Source: Bacteroidota bacterium
GTDB taxonomy: Bacteria; Bacteroidota; Bacteroidia; Bacteroidales; WCHB1-69
Assembly: GCA_022708105.1 (NCBI GenBank)
Contig: JAKIZI010000011.1
Coordinates: 1 to 48,598, forward strand
Direction of reading: 5' to 3'
Length of the DNA stretch: 48,598 bases
The number at the start of each line of letters is the position of its first letter. Position 1 is the first letter of the stretch. Made by a program: the position numbers and the translations under genes. Below are positions 1 to 7,614 of this stretch, piece after piece. The notes beneath the pieces were generated by a model, which ran no database searches, was not told the DNA's origin, and worked only from the letters and a program-made list of their open reading frames with translations.

Positions 1-2412
1 GGTAAAAAGATCAAAATGAACCAAATGATCCCCTAAAGCAGTTCCACCGGTAAAAGATAAGGTGGGTGAAACAACAATGTCTGTATCTTGACTCCCATAG
101 ACTGCCAAATATTTATTCAATTGATATATTGGAGTAATAGTATTAATTACTGAATCTACAATAGGATAAAAATAACGAGTGATTTTTGCAAGGCCATCTC
201 CATTTCTCTGATCTGAAGTTGTTGTTGTACTCGTTAAATAATAATCCGAATTCAATAAACAACCACTGGGATAGTAAGAAGCAGTTGTAGCATCGTAATA
301 ATATCCACCGCCGCCGCCGCCTAAGTAATAATAACCACTTGGACAAGAGCCGGCTCCACCACCATACCAGCCTCCACCACCGGCTCCACCATTATAATAA
401 CTTGTACTATAAATACTTGGATAACTATCACCTCCTATTCCAAAAGTCCCTGCATAACCACAATTCCAATGACAGGTACCAGAACCTCCTCCACTTATAG
501 TTCCACCTCTACCGGTATAACCCGAGGAATAATTGCTATACCCATCTTGACCTGTAAATGCACCACCATATCCACCATATCCACCATATCCATAATCATT
601 ATAACAAGCACCACCGCCACCGCCACCAACAATAACACGAGCATACAAACTATTTACACCTATTCTAATATCGGTTGCGCCACCGCCACCGGCACTATAA
701 TATCCTTTTCCGCCACCATTATATCCTCCTCCTCCTTGAGAAGATCCAGGATATGTTCCCTGCCCCCCAACCTGAATATACAGAGTCGTTCCCTCTTTTC
801 CTTCCAAATCTAACGTACCGGAGGCATATCCTCCTTTTCCTCCATTACTTTGGTTTGTGCCTCCCTGAGCTCCCCATACCTCAAACTTCGCACTCTCAAT
901 ATTATTAGGAACAACCCATGTTTGCACTTCTCCTGTATAAGCGTACTCATCAACTTCATTTATTAAGCTAGTACCATATATATATGTATATGTTGTATCA
1001 TAACCAACAATCACATAATTAGTATCAATCACAATCTCGGTAGAATCAAGCAGGTTTTTCCAACAATCATTTACCGTATCGGTACGATAAAATTCAAACG
1101 TTTCCGTATTGGTAACATAGAAATTATCTGCACACGGGGTAATCACCGTTACTTTATTCGCTGCAGAAGCTTCTCCAAACGGGCCATTGGCAAAGGCATA
1201 CACATACACATCCATCTCTGCGGCAGGGGGCATGTTGGTTAACAAATAGTTGGAGTTGTCATTGGTAGTCACTACCGTACCGCTACCCCGAGCAAATCCT
1301 TTCAACCCATATTCAATCGACCACGAAGTTTCTCCAAAATTAGAAGCATCCCATGAAAGTTCAAGCCCCGAACCTGTCATGTTGCTATAGGTAATCGTAG
1401 GAATATCCGGAGTAAAAGAGTATTTTAAACCCTCCGTCCAATATTCACTATATTGATATAAATATTTATAATCGTAATATCCGGTTCCACTTCCGCTATA
1501 AGAATAATAATACTGAGCAGTACCTAAATCCACATTGGTAGTATAAGTAGGATTATTCCAATTATCCGTGTAGTTATAATTGGAGTGACTATTGGGTCCG
1601 TATAAGTAATAGGAATCGGTATTGGTAGCCCCTTTCAAAAAAGTATAAGGATAGTAATCACTTCCATAATAATAATAATAATTAGAGTTATAAGGACCTG
1701 CAACATATATATTCCCTCCATACGCATTGGCAGGACCATAACAAAATTCTATTTTGCTGTTTCCCTCATACAACTTAACCTGAAAAGTTTTGGTATAGGA
1801 CGAATTTACATCCGTATAATTGGAATACCCATTATAATCGGCTTTACCATTGGCCGATACCTTATAGAATTCGATGGTCAGCACTCTGTTCGGAGCGGTG
1901 CCGCTTACTTGATAATAAACTCCACTCGTCCCATTGTAGTAAAAATAAGAACCGGGATTGGTCCATCCTTCATTATAGCCGCTTCCGTTCCCCCCTGCAG
2001 GAGAAATCGCATTGGTAAAGGAGGTCGGTTGATAACTATTTGATTTCGTTGCCGGATTAAAAAAGACATATCCCCATGAAGGACTAATCGCAATTTGCTC
2101 CCCTGCCTCAACCAAATAAGAGCCATATACAAAGTTAAATGGCATTTCCAGATTGACATAAGTCGAAGTGGAAGGGGAACTTCCGTTGGAATTGCTATAC
2201 AAAGCAGTACCGGTACTACTTATCGTGGTATAGGTATTGCTGGTCCCGTGATTGGTAAATGTGTAATTTCCAATGACCGACTGTGCCATCATCGGGAAAT
2301 GAATGCCCAATAAAAGCAAAAGTGACAGAAATGAAATTTGAACAACTGCCAAAAACTTATTGCTCGCGAATTGTTTAGTTGAGCAATTTTGAAAAAGTGT
2401 ACTTTTTTTCAT
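1..2412 (-). CDS. Large secreted glycine/tyrosine-rich protein with FnIII-like and Gly-rich (ALK-type) domains, C-terminus beyond window
   Basis: One frame stays open from the ATG at 2412-2410 to the left edge: 804 codons without a stop, so the gene is truncated here. Residues 1-43 form a long signal peptide (hydrophobic core about 21-40, cleavage likely after MMA). Residues about 44-330 are Asn/Ser/Tyr-rich. A fibronectin-III-like unit covers about 335-424. A glycine-rich domain covers about 490-746: it opens with YTGEVQTWVVP and EVWGAQGG, continues with GGGGYNGGGKG and GGGGATDIR, and ends with GDGLAKITRY, the pattern of the Pfam Gly_rich/ALK glycine-rich domain. It also has (YGG)n and Cys-containing segments. 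Family knowledge: these are surface or secreted proteins, often exported by T9SS in Bacteroidota; the sorting domain would lie outside this window. Function (adhesin or matrix protein) is inferred. Confidence is high in the reading frame, low in the role. Confidence 0.85.
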   Translation of the reverse strand, partial: MKKSTLFQNCSTKQFASNKFLAVVQISFLSLLLLLGIHFPMMAQSVIGNYTFTNHGTSNTYTTISSTGTALYSNSNGSSPSTSTYVNLEMPFNFVYGSYLVEAGEQIAISPSWGYVFFNPATKSNSYQPTSFTNAISPAGGNGSGYNEGWTNPGSYFYYNGTSGVYYQVSGTAPNRVLTIEFYKVSANGKADYNGYSNYTDVNSSYTKTFQVKLYEGNSKIEFCYGPANAYGGNIYVAGPYNSNYYYYYGSDYYPYTFLKGATNTDSYYLYGPNSHSNYNYTDNWNNPTYTTNVDLGTAQYYYSYSGSGTGYYDYKYLYQYSEYWTEGLKYSFTPDIPTITYSNMTGSGLELSWDASNFGETSWSIEYGLKGFARGSGTVVTTNDNSNYLLTNMPPAAEMDVYVYAFANGPFGEASAANKVTVITPCADNFYVTNTETFEFYRTDTVNDCWKNLLDSTEIVIDTNYVIVGYDTTYTYIYGTSLINEVDEYAYTGEVQTWVVPNNIESAKFEVWGAQGGTNQSNGGKGGYASGTLDLEGKEGTTLYIQVGGQGTYPGSSQGGGGYNGGGKGYYSAGGGGATDIRIGVNSLYARVIVGGGGGGACYNDYGYGGYGGYGGAFTGQDGYSNYSSGYTGRGGTISGGGSGTCHWNCGYAGTFGIGGDSYPSIYSTSYYNGGAGGGGWYGGGAGSCPSGYYYLGGGGGGYYYDATTASYYPSGCLLNSDYYLTSTTTTSDQRNGDGLAKITRYFYPIVDSVINTITPIYQLNKYLAVYGSQDTDIVVSPTLSFTGGTALGDHLVHFDLFT
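305..322. repeat. CCR/CCG trinucleotide tract within the Gly-rich coding region
   Basis: Six consecutive CCR/CCG-type triplets read on the minus strand as a run of glycine codons. Slippage here would change the Gly run by whole residues and keep the frame. Confidence 0.6.
563..589. repeat. Three perfect tandem 9-bp repeats (ccaccatat)
   Basis: Three exact copies of the 9-mer lie in tandem inside the Gly-rich domain of the 1-2412 gene. They encode a Gly-Tyr-Gly repeat, so copy-number change would be in frame. Confidence 0.75.
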
Positions 2413-2833
2413 GTTGATATGTTTTGTTAATTATAACTATTTATTATATATACAATATTAAAATGGTAAAACTGATAATAAATTGACTGAAAGACAACGC
2501 TCATTTTTCAATATTTGTAAAATAACATCACTTTCTTTTGAGTATTTCATACGGTTTTATCATTATTTTTTTTAAATTAAGTAATATGTGTATTTCACAA
2601 AATACAAGCATGAATTTCAATTAATACATTGTAATTCAATAATTTAATCGCTTGAATTTCATAAAAACACACATACCTTTCCATGTAATTCTTAACTTGC
2701 AAATATAAAACAATATTTTATATATTCATACAATTAGTTGAAAAAATACTATTTTTCTATAATATTTACATATTTTCATGAATTTATCCCCACAATCATT
2801 TTTTTCCGTACTTTTGTCCGAAATTATAATGGA
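2413..2833. other. AT-rich intergenic region between divergent genes
   Basis: No credible gene lies in these 421 bases. The stretch is very AT-rich. It holds two similar 13-mers (GCWTGAATTTCAW) at 2608-2620 and 2650-2662, 42 bases apart, and the promoter of the lipid kinase gene at its right end. I found no clear TAnnTTTG element for the leftward Gly-rich gene. Confidence 0.5.
2809..2816 (+). promoter_or_regulatory. Bacteroidota -7 element upstream of the lipid kinase gene
   Basis: TACTTTTG matches TAnnTTTG, 18 bases before the ATG at 2834. Because it lies inside the longer open frame that begins at 2738, it supports 2834 as the true start. No TTTG -33 element is visible. Confidence 0.55.
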
Positions 2834-3799
2834 ATGGAATTTTTTGACAAAAGTTTTAACGGGGTTGAATGGCAATTGATTTATAACCCCAATGCATTAG
2901 GACTTCGGCGCTTGGCTTTGTGGCAATCATTGGAAACACAATTACCGAAATTATCCGTCAGTTACGAAAAACATATTGCCACTTCCGGCAGCAATTGCCG
3001 TCAACTCTTGTGTCGGCTCTGCCAAGAGGGGAAACGACATTTTCTGATTGCCGGCGGCGACGGGACACTGAATGAAAGTATCAATGGGATTTTTATTTCC
3101 GGCGTAAATACTACGGAGGTATTTGTTGCCGTCATTCCAATTGGCACCGGCAATGACTGGAGCCGTACGCATCTCTACCCGGAAACAGTAACCCGCAACC
3201 TCGAAACCCTCGGAGATGGGCGTTTCATACTACATGATATCGGTATTGTGGAATCTGTTAACGACAACAAAGCAACAGAGAAACGTTATTTCCTTAATAT
3301 CGCCGGCTTCGGATTTGATGCCGCGGTGATTGATCAAACCAAAGGCGAAAAACCTGCCCGCTTTCCCTCCCTTGTCTATTTGCTCGGATTGCTCAAGGTA
3401 CTTTTTTCCTACAAAGCCAAATCGGTAGAAGTGCTTTCGCAGGAGCAGCATATCAAAGATAAGATTTATACGATTGCCGTGGGCGTTGGACAATACAACG
3501 GGAATGGTATGCGACAGGTCCCGACCGCCATTCCCAACGACGGACAATTGGATATCGTAGTAATTAAAGATCTTCCCAAATGGAAAGTAATTAAGAACGT
3601 TAAAAATCTTTATGCCGGCACTCATCTCCGACTTAAAGAAGTGGCACAATTTCGTACTACTCATTTGCATCTCAACGGAAATGGAACATTGCTTGGAGAA
3701 GTAGAAGGGGAAATGCTTACTGTCGGAAATTATCAAATACAGATTCTGCCGCAAGCTGTTCATCTTCTCACTTTTAATCAGGATTTTCTATCCAAATAA
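2834..3799 (+). CDS. Diacylglycerol/sphingosine kinase-type lipid kinase (YegS/DgkB family)
   Basis: The protein is about 321 residues from the ATG at 2834. Its N-terminal catalytic domain shows the nucleotide-binding motif GGDGTLNE at about residues 74-81 and IPIGTGNDWSR at about 102-112, both hallmarks of the diacylglycerol kinase catalytic (DAGK_cat) fold. The C-terminal part resembles the YegS/LCB5 beta-sandwich. It likely phosphorylates a membrane lipid such as diacylglycerol at the cytoplasmic face; the exact substrate cannot be read from sequence. An in-frame ATG at 2738 would add 32 residues rich in Phe/Ile/Tyr, but a TAnnTTTG promoter lies inside that extension and the family normally starts close to the IYNPNA motif. 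It is followed after 11 bases by the YihY-like gene, probably in one transcript. Confidence 0.88.
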   Translation: MEFFDKSFNGVEWQLIYNPNALGLRRLALWQSLETQLPKLSVSYEKHIATSGSNCRQLLCRLCQEGKRHFLIAGGDGTLNESINGIFISGVNTTEVFVAVIPIGTGNDWSRTHLYPETVTRNLETLGDGRFILHDIGIVESVNDNKATEKRYFLNIAGFGFDAAVIDQTKGEKPARFPSLVYLLGLLKVLFSYKAKSVEVLSQEQHIKDKIYTIAVGVGQYNGNGMRQVPTAIPNDGQLDIVVIKDLPKWKVIKNVKNLYAGTHLRLKEVAQFRTTHLHLNGNGTLLGEVEGEMLTVGNYQIQILPQAVHLLTFNQDFLSK

Positions 3800-3810
3800 A
3801 AGCAAATTTA

Positions 3811-4803
3811 ATGTCATTCTCGGATAAGATTAAAGAAAAAATTGATAACCTGCATCACTCTGTACGGGTGAAGCGTTTAATTGCCATTTCCCGTTTGCTC
3901 ATTTTACCAGGTTTCGAAAAGGTTCCGCTGTATGATGTGATGAAATTTTTTATTGAATCTTTGATCAAAGGACAATTGTTTCAACGGACCGCTGCCCTCA
4001 CCTACCATATTTTTATTGCGTTAATTCCCATATTGATGGCACTTTTTTCTTTTATTTCGTTTTTGGGGGAGTCGGTGCGCCGAAGTCTTTACGCCTTTCT
4101 CGAATCTATTGTACCTGATTATGTATGGCCGGCGTTGGAAAATGTGATTCAAGGGGTGTTGATGCGGCAAAACGGAACGCTCTTTTCGTTCTCCTTTTTA
4201 CTGGGTATATGGTTGTCTTATTTTTGCGTCAATGCGATTGTCAATATTTTGAATACAACCTATTTTGACCTCGAAAAACGTAATTTTTTCAAACAAACAC
4301 TTATTAATATCGGCTTATTATTCAGTGCGATTCTAATCACCATCTCTATTGTCGTCATTTTCTCCTTACGGGTTCCGATGTTGCAGTATATCACAGCACA
4401 TATAACCTTGCCTGCAGCATTTACAACGACATTTGTACTCATACTCAAATGGTTATTGATATTTATGTTGATATACACCATGGTTTCGGCATTTTACTAT
4501 TTTGCCCCTATTAACAAGAAATATTTTCGATATTTCTCTGCCGGGTCCACCTTTTGTTCCGTTTTTATGGTACTTTTATTGTGGGTAATGGACATCTATT
4601 TTTCCAATTTTTCCAATTATAATCTGCTTTACGGCTCCATCGGCGCTCTTTTTGCCATATTACTATGCATATATTGGAATTGTTTCATATTTCTGCTGGG
4701 TTTCGATTTAAATGTGAGTATTTACATGGCCAAGCAGAATTCCACTGCAGACGCACCATTTGAATTGCATAGTACGATATCGGAATCCAAAGATAATTTA
4801 TAG
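3811..4803 (+). CDS. YihY/BrkB (UPF0761) family integral membrane protein
   Basis: This 330-residue protein has about six hydrophobic segments after a basic N-terminal stretch. The block FQRTAALTYHIFIALIPILM near residue 53 is the family signature (AaaLtYhtllalvPll), and WNCFIFLLGFDLN near the end matches the conserved W-x6-G-x-x-x-N region. The family was once labelled ribonuclease BN in error; its true function is not established and it is regarded as an inner-membrane protein. It sits 11 bases behind the lipid kinase gene, which suggests co-transcription and a possible lipid or envelope role (inference). The acidic/polar tail (residues about 310-330) is short. Confidence 0.85.
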   Translation: MSFSDKIKEKIDNLHHSVRVKRLIAISRLLILPGFEKVPLYDVMKFFIESLIKGQLFQRTAALTYHIFIALIPILMALFSFISFLGESVRRSLYAFLESIVPDYVWPALENVIQGVLMRQNGTLFSFSFLLGIWLSYFCVNAIVNILNTTYFDLEKRNFFKQTLINIGLLFSAILITISIVVIFSLRVPMLQYITAHITLPAAFTTTFVLILKWLLIFMLIYTMVSAFYYFAPINKKYFRYFSAGSTFCSVFMVLLLWVMDIYFSNFSNYNLLYGSIGALFAILLCIYWNCFIFLLGFDLNVSIYMAKQNSTADAPFELHSTISESKDNL

Positions 4804-4957
4804 GATTAAAAAAATAATCTTGTTTCCATCTTAGTTTTTTTATTTGAATTTATTGTTGTCTGCCACGAAGCACGTGCGCAGGCCGGGCAAAAAGCAGAGG
4901 CGGCGGTGCTGTGAATGACAATCAGCTTAGCGGTTCTTGCAAAACCGCTTGTCGTTT

Positions 4958-4979
4958 CCTTGTTTTGATAGAACCGCTT
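4958..4979. repeat. 22-bp direct repeat, left copy
   Basis: This 22-mer, which begins CCTTGTTTTGATAG, recurs exactly at 5562-5583 in the same orientation. The two copies bracket the nested palindrome at 5022-5482. Confidence 0.8.
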
Positions 4980-5021
4980 GGTTGATTGGCAGCGATGAGA
5001 TTTCGATGAAGAATCATAGTC

Positions 5022-5482
5022 CCTACCCCGGCCTTCGGCGACGCTTCTGTTGTGTTGATTGACAAGTTTTTCCTGTCGCCGAAGGCCACCCCTTCCGCTC
5101 GCGAAAGGGGAATTTCCTCCGTCGGCAATGCTTTGCGAGCTTGCCGGGGAATAATGGGATCATCAACATAAAGTTTTGGGATTCTATTTCCAAAACTTTT
5201 TTATCAATATAATTCCGGGGCTGAAGGTTATATGCTATCGAACTAATTTTCCTAATAAATATCTCCCCATAGTGAACCGTCAAAAACAACAAATCAAAAG
5301 AGGTATTACCCTACTACGGAGCAGGTGCTCCCTTAATGAAAATCATCTTTCATCGTTGGCAAGGTCTCCAAGCATTGCCGACGGAGAACATTCCCCTTCC
5401 GCGTGCGGAAGGGGTGGCCTTCGGCGACACAAAACACTTACAAATTAGCTAAATAACATGCGTCGCCGAAGGCCGGGGTAGG
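5022..5482. repeat. 461-bp nested palindromic element
   Basis: Three pairs of perfect inverted repeats are nested. The outer pair is 5022-5044 with 5460-5482 (23 bp). The middle pair is 5074-5098 with 5405-5429 (25 bp). The inner pair is 5117-5133 with 5370-5386 (17 bp). The motif GCCTTCGGCGAC is shared by the outer and middle arms. A perfect 10-bp-stem hairpin with a 2-base loop lies at 5393-5414. The AT-rich centre (5134-5369) carries a terminator-like hairpin but no gene. The layout is MITE-like or that of a large structured repeat. Confidence 0.8.
5171..5202 (+). terminator. Terminator-like hairpin inside the palindrome
   Basis: AAGTTTTGG (5171-5179) pairs with CCAAAACTT (5190-5198) around a 10-base loop, and a T-run follows. 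It could end transcripts coming from the YihY-like gene, though it lies about 370 bases beyond that stop codon. Confidence 0.4.
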
Positions 5483-5561
5483 TAAAATGGATTGTGTCAT
5501 ATCTTAGTTATGTTCGAGGTCGTATCACCGGCCCCGGAAGCGAAGCCGATATGCCCAAATG

Positions 5562-5583
5562 CCTTGTTTTGATAGAACCGCTT
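5562..5583. repeat. 22-bp direct repeat, right copy
   Basis: Exact second copy of the 22-mer at 4958-4979, lying 79 bases beyond the right edge of the nested palindrome. Confidence 0.8.
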
Positions 5584-5603
5584 AGTGGTTTGGATAAATC
5601 TGA

Positions 5604-5829
5604 TGTCCCTAATCGGGACATAATTATTCATCACCGCGGATATTTTCTACCAAGCTATTGTCCCTGCCGGGACATTCCCGCGCACAATCCATTCCAGACC
5701 AGAAAGTCCGATATTAAGATTATCAATTTCAATAATCTTTTATAACACATTTCCTCACAGACCCGATTAGGGTCTGAAGCCCGGTAGAAACGAAAGACAA
5801 AAAAAACACCCTCGTCCCGGTTAGGGACG
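5604..5829. repeat. Cluster of four short GTCCC/GGGAC-type palindromes
   Basis: Four 16-17-base palindromes with 6-bp arms and 4-5-base loops lie at 5604-5620, 5659-5674, 5759-5775 and 5813-5829. Three have arms of the form NGTCCC/GGGACN; the third has AGACCC/GGGTCT. Loop bases vary (TAATC, TGCC, GATTA, GGTTA). Spacing is irregular (about 38-84 bases), so this is not a CRISPR array. Confidence 0.75.
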
Positions 5830-5948
5830 TCAGAAACCAAATATAAATTAATTCCCCAATCGGTAAAGATTTACCGCAAAGACAATACGGCATAACGTTT
5901 CTCACCATCCCCCGCGTGAGGTTGTAGGCGGAAAGCCCGCAAGGACGT

Positions 5949-6020
5949 AAGCCGATGTGCCGCTGCTGCAAAAAAGCGACCGGAGGAAGCTCTTTTTGCA
6001 GCTTTGCGGCAACACGGCTT
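5949..6020. repeat. GC-rich long imperfect hairpin
   Basis: The arm starting AAGCCGATGTGCCGC (5949-5977) pairs imperfectly with the arm ending GCGGCAACACGGCTT (5989-6020) around a short loop containing GACCGGAGG. The stem is close to 30 bp with a few mismatches. A further GC-rich stretch follows to about 6065. It could be a structured RNA or a REP-like repeat; the sequence alone does not decide. Confidence 0.6.
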
Positions 6021-6078
6021 GCGGCTGCGGACTTGGAGCCGGAGACCGGCGGCGAAGCCGTCACGCCCTAATAAATAA

Positions 6079-6121
6079 TAAAAAAAATCTTCGAAGAATT
6101 TATTTCATTTCTCCGAAGATT
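6079..6121 (-). terminator. Terminator of the YD-repeat protein gene
   Basis: On the minus strand an 8-bp stem (AATCTTCG/CGAAGATT, arms at 6114-6121 and 6086-6093) is followed by a T-rich run. It lies 28 bases past the stop codon at 6149. Confidence 0.65.
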
Positions 6122-6148
6122 AAAAAAGTCGCAAAGCAACAATGCAGT

Positions 6149-7504
6149 TTATTGTTTTACAATTTTATAAGAAGATTTCTGATGACTATTACTGATTTCG
6201 ATAAAGTAGAGCCCATTTTGGAGGTTACTCATATCGATGGTTTCAAGACTATTGGAAACGTTTGTTTTTTGCACTATTCTGCCGTTCAAATCATAGATAA
6301 CGAGCTTACTCTTTTCCAAAAGACCTGATAGATACAATACATCTTGGGTAGGATTGGGATAGCAGGTGATCTTAATATAATCATTGGGTTTAACTAAAAC
6401 CGGTGTTTGAAAAGTTTGATAGCTTATTTCAAATTGATGACCGCCGGTCCACATTTCAAAAGTTGATTTCATATTATTATAGTGCAATTCCACGTGCCCG
6501 GACATGGTCGGCACCCATTCGAAGATATCATAATCAAACTCATAGGCATTAATAAGCACGGCATTATCATTTTCGTAAGTCCAGTCGAGTCGTGGGTTCC
6601 AGCCGTCAACCAACCAGCCTTGCTGATCATAATCATAAGTTTCTCTTAAATGGGAAATACGATTATTGCTTTCATCATAAGAGTAAGTAATTCTACCATC
6701 CCAAGAGGCATAAACATAATCATTTGAATCGGCATCCCATTCATAGGTAACGCGTTGAATAAGATTATTATTAGCATCATACGCATAGGTCAAATAGTTG
6801 TAATTGTTATGCACTCCCATGGATGAATAGGCATAAGTTTCAGAGAGCATATTTCCATTCGCGTCGTAGGTATAGGTGTAAATATTAGAATCTGTAGAAT
6901 TCATATAAACTTCAACCTTTGAAAGTATATTAAAATCATTATCATACACATAATCGGTTGTGTATCCATGCCATGGTTGCCATGCTTGAAGAGAGTCATT
7001 CCATGACTGAGATTCAAATAAAACGGGATTATTGTGTTCATCATAGGTGTATAAAAATCTCATCTCCTGAAGAAAGGAGAGCGTAGCTGTATCCCAAGCA
7101 GATTGAACTTCTTCAGTCATATTGCCTAATTGATAAGCATAAGTATTAAAATACTGATTTTCCCAAGAAGAAGATACATTATTCCACTGCTGCTGTGTTT
7201 GGCTTTCCAACAAATTATCGGAATTATAGGTATATAAAGTTTTACGGCCGTTGGTATTTGTAAAGCTGCTCTGATCGTAATCCCAATAGGTTCTCACTTC
7301 AGACAATCTCAATGCATTTGCATCATAAGTGTAAATAATTTTTTCCCATGGAATTAAATCCGTTTTTGTAGGATATTGAATATCGAAAGCTAAAATAGTA
7401 TCCGGTTCGTACCAAACTCCTTTTTCATTTCCTTGAAAAGGTTGTGATTGGCCTGTAATCAGGATACAACATAAAAGAAAAAGGGTAAAATTAATTTTTT
7501 TCAT
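6149..7504 (-). CDS. Secreted YD-repeat protein with T9SS type A sorting domain
   Basis: The 451-residue protein starts with a signal peptide (MKKINFTLFLLCCILITG). From residue 58 to about 360 there are about nine degenerate repeats of 30-40 residues, each starting with a [YW]-x-Y-[DEN] element such as YTYDANGN or YAYDANNN, like the YD repeats of RHS proteins. Residues about 380-451 carry CYPNPTQDVLYL, LVIYDLNGRIV and NGLYFIEIS, the T9SS type A C-terminal sorting domain (Por_Secre_tail). It should be exported across the inner membrane by Sec, across the outer membrane by the type IX system, and then released or anchored. There is no toxin domain, unlike full RHS proteins. The ligand is unknown; carbohydrate or surface binding is only a guess. 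A TAnnTTTG promoter lies 36 bases upstream and a terminator follows. Confidence 0.88.
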   Translation of the reverse strand: MKKINFTLFLLCCILITGQSQPFQGNEKGVWYEPDTILAFDIQYPTKTDLIPWEKIIYTYDANALRLSEVRTYWDYDQSSFTNTNGRKTLYTYNSDNLLESQTQQQWNNVSSSWENQYFNTYAYQLGNMTEEVQSAWDTATLSFLQEMRFLYTYDEHNNPVLFESQSWNDSLQAWQPWHGYTTDYVYDNDFNILSKVEVYMNSTDSNIYTYTYDANGNMLSETYAYSSMGVHNNYNYLTYAYDANNNLIQRVTYEWDADSNDYVYASWDGRITYSYDESNNRISHLRETYDYDQQGWLVDGWNPRLDWTYENDNAVLINAYEFDYDIFEWVPTMSGHVELHYNNMKSTFEMWTGGHQFEISYQTFQTPVLVKPNDYIKITCYPNPTQDVLYLSGLLEKSKLVIYDLNGRIVQKTNVSNSLETIDMSNLQNGLYFIEISNSHQKSSYKIVKQ

Positions 7505-7539
7505 GGCTGTAAATTTTTAATAAATAATATGCAATCGGA

Positions 7540-7547
7540 CAAAAATA
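7540..7547 (-). promoter_or_regulatory. -7 element of the YD-repeat protein gene
   Basis: Minus-strand TATTTTTG matches TAnnTTTG and lies 36 bases before the ATG at 7504. Confidence 0.5.
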
Positions 7548-7614
7548 CAAAAAAAACAATGTTGCCCCTCCTTTAAAGAGAGAAAACTGCACTTTTTTTT
7601 ATAAAATATACGAA

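Larger units (their letters stand above)
4804..6148. other. Gene-free, GC-rich repeat island
   Basis: About 1.35 kb lies between the YihY-like gene and the YD-repeat protein with no believable gene; short open frames in it have no family resemblance and run through palindromes. It is clearly richer in GC than its surroundings. From left to right it holds a 22-bp direct repeat, a 461-bp nested palindrome, the second 22-bp direct repeat, four short GTCCC/GGGAC-type palindromes, a 16-bp palindrome at 5861-5876, a GC-rich long hairpin and a leftward terminator. I read it as a cluster of dispersed intergenic repeats or a non-autonomous mobile element; no transposase is present. Confidence 0.7.

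Noticed and set aside
469..908. Plus-strand frames rich in Thr/Ser/Ile or His/Leu opposite the Gly-rich gene
   Set aside because: They are antisense shadows of the repetitive glycine and tyrosine codons of the leftward gene.
3811..4803. Ribonuclease BN
   Set aside because: The old RNase BN label for the YihY family is a known misassignment; the protein is an integral membrane protein.
5604..5829. CRISPR array
   Set aside because: The repeats are short palindromes with different loops and irregular spacing, and there are no cas genes.
4804..6148. Short open frames (for example 5494-5745 + and 5729-6064 -) as genes
   Set aside because: They run through the palindromes and hairpins on both strands, have no family resemblance and no signal or domain features.
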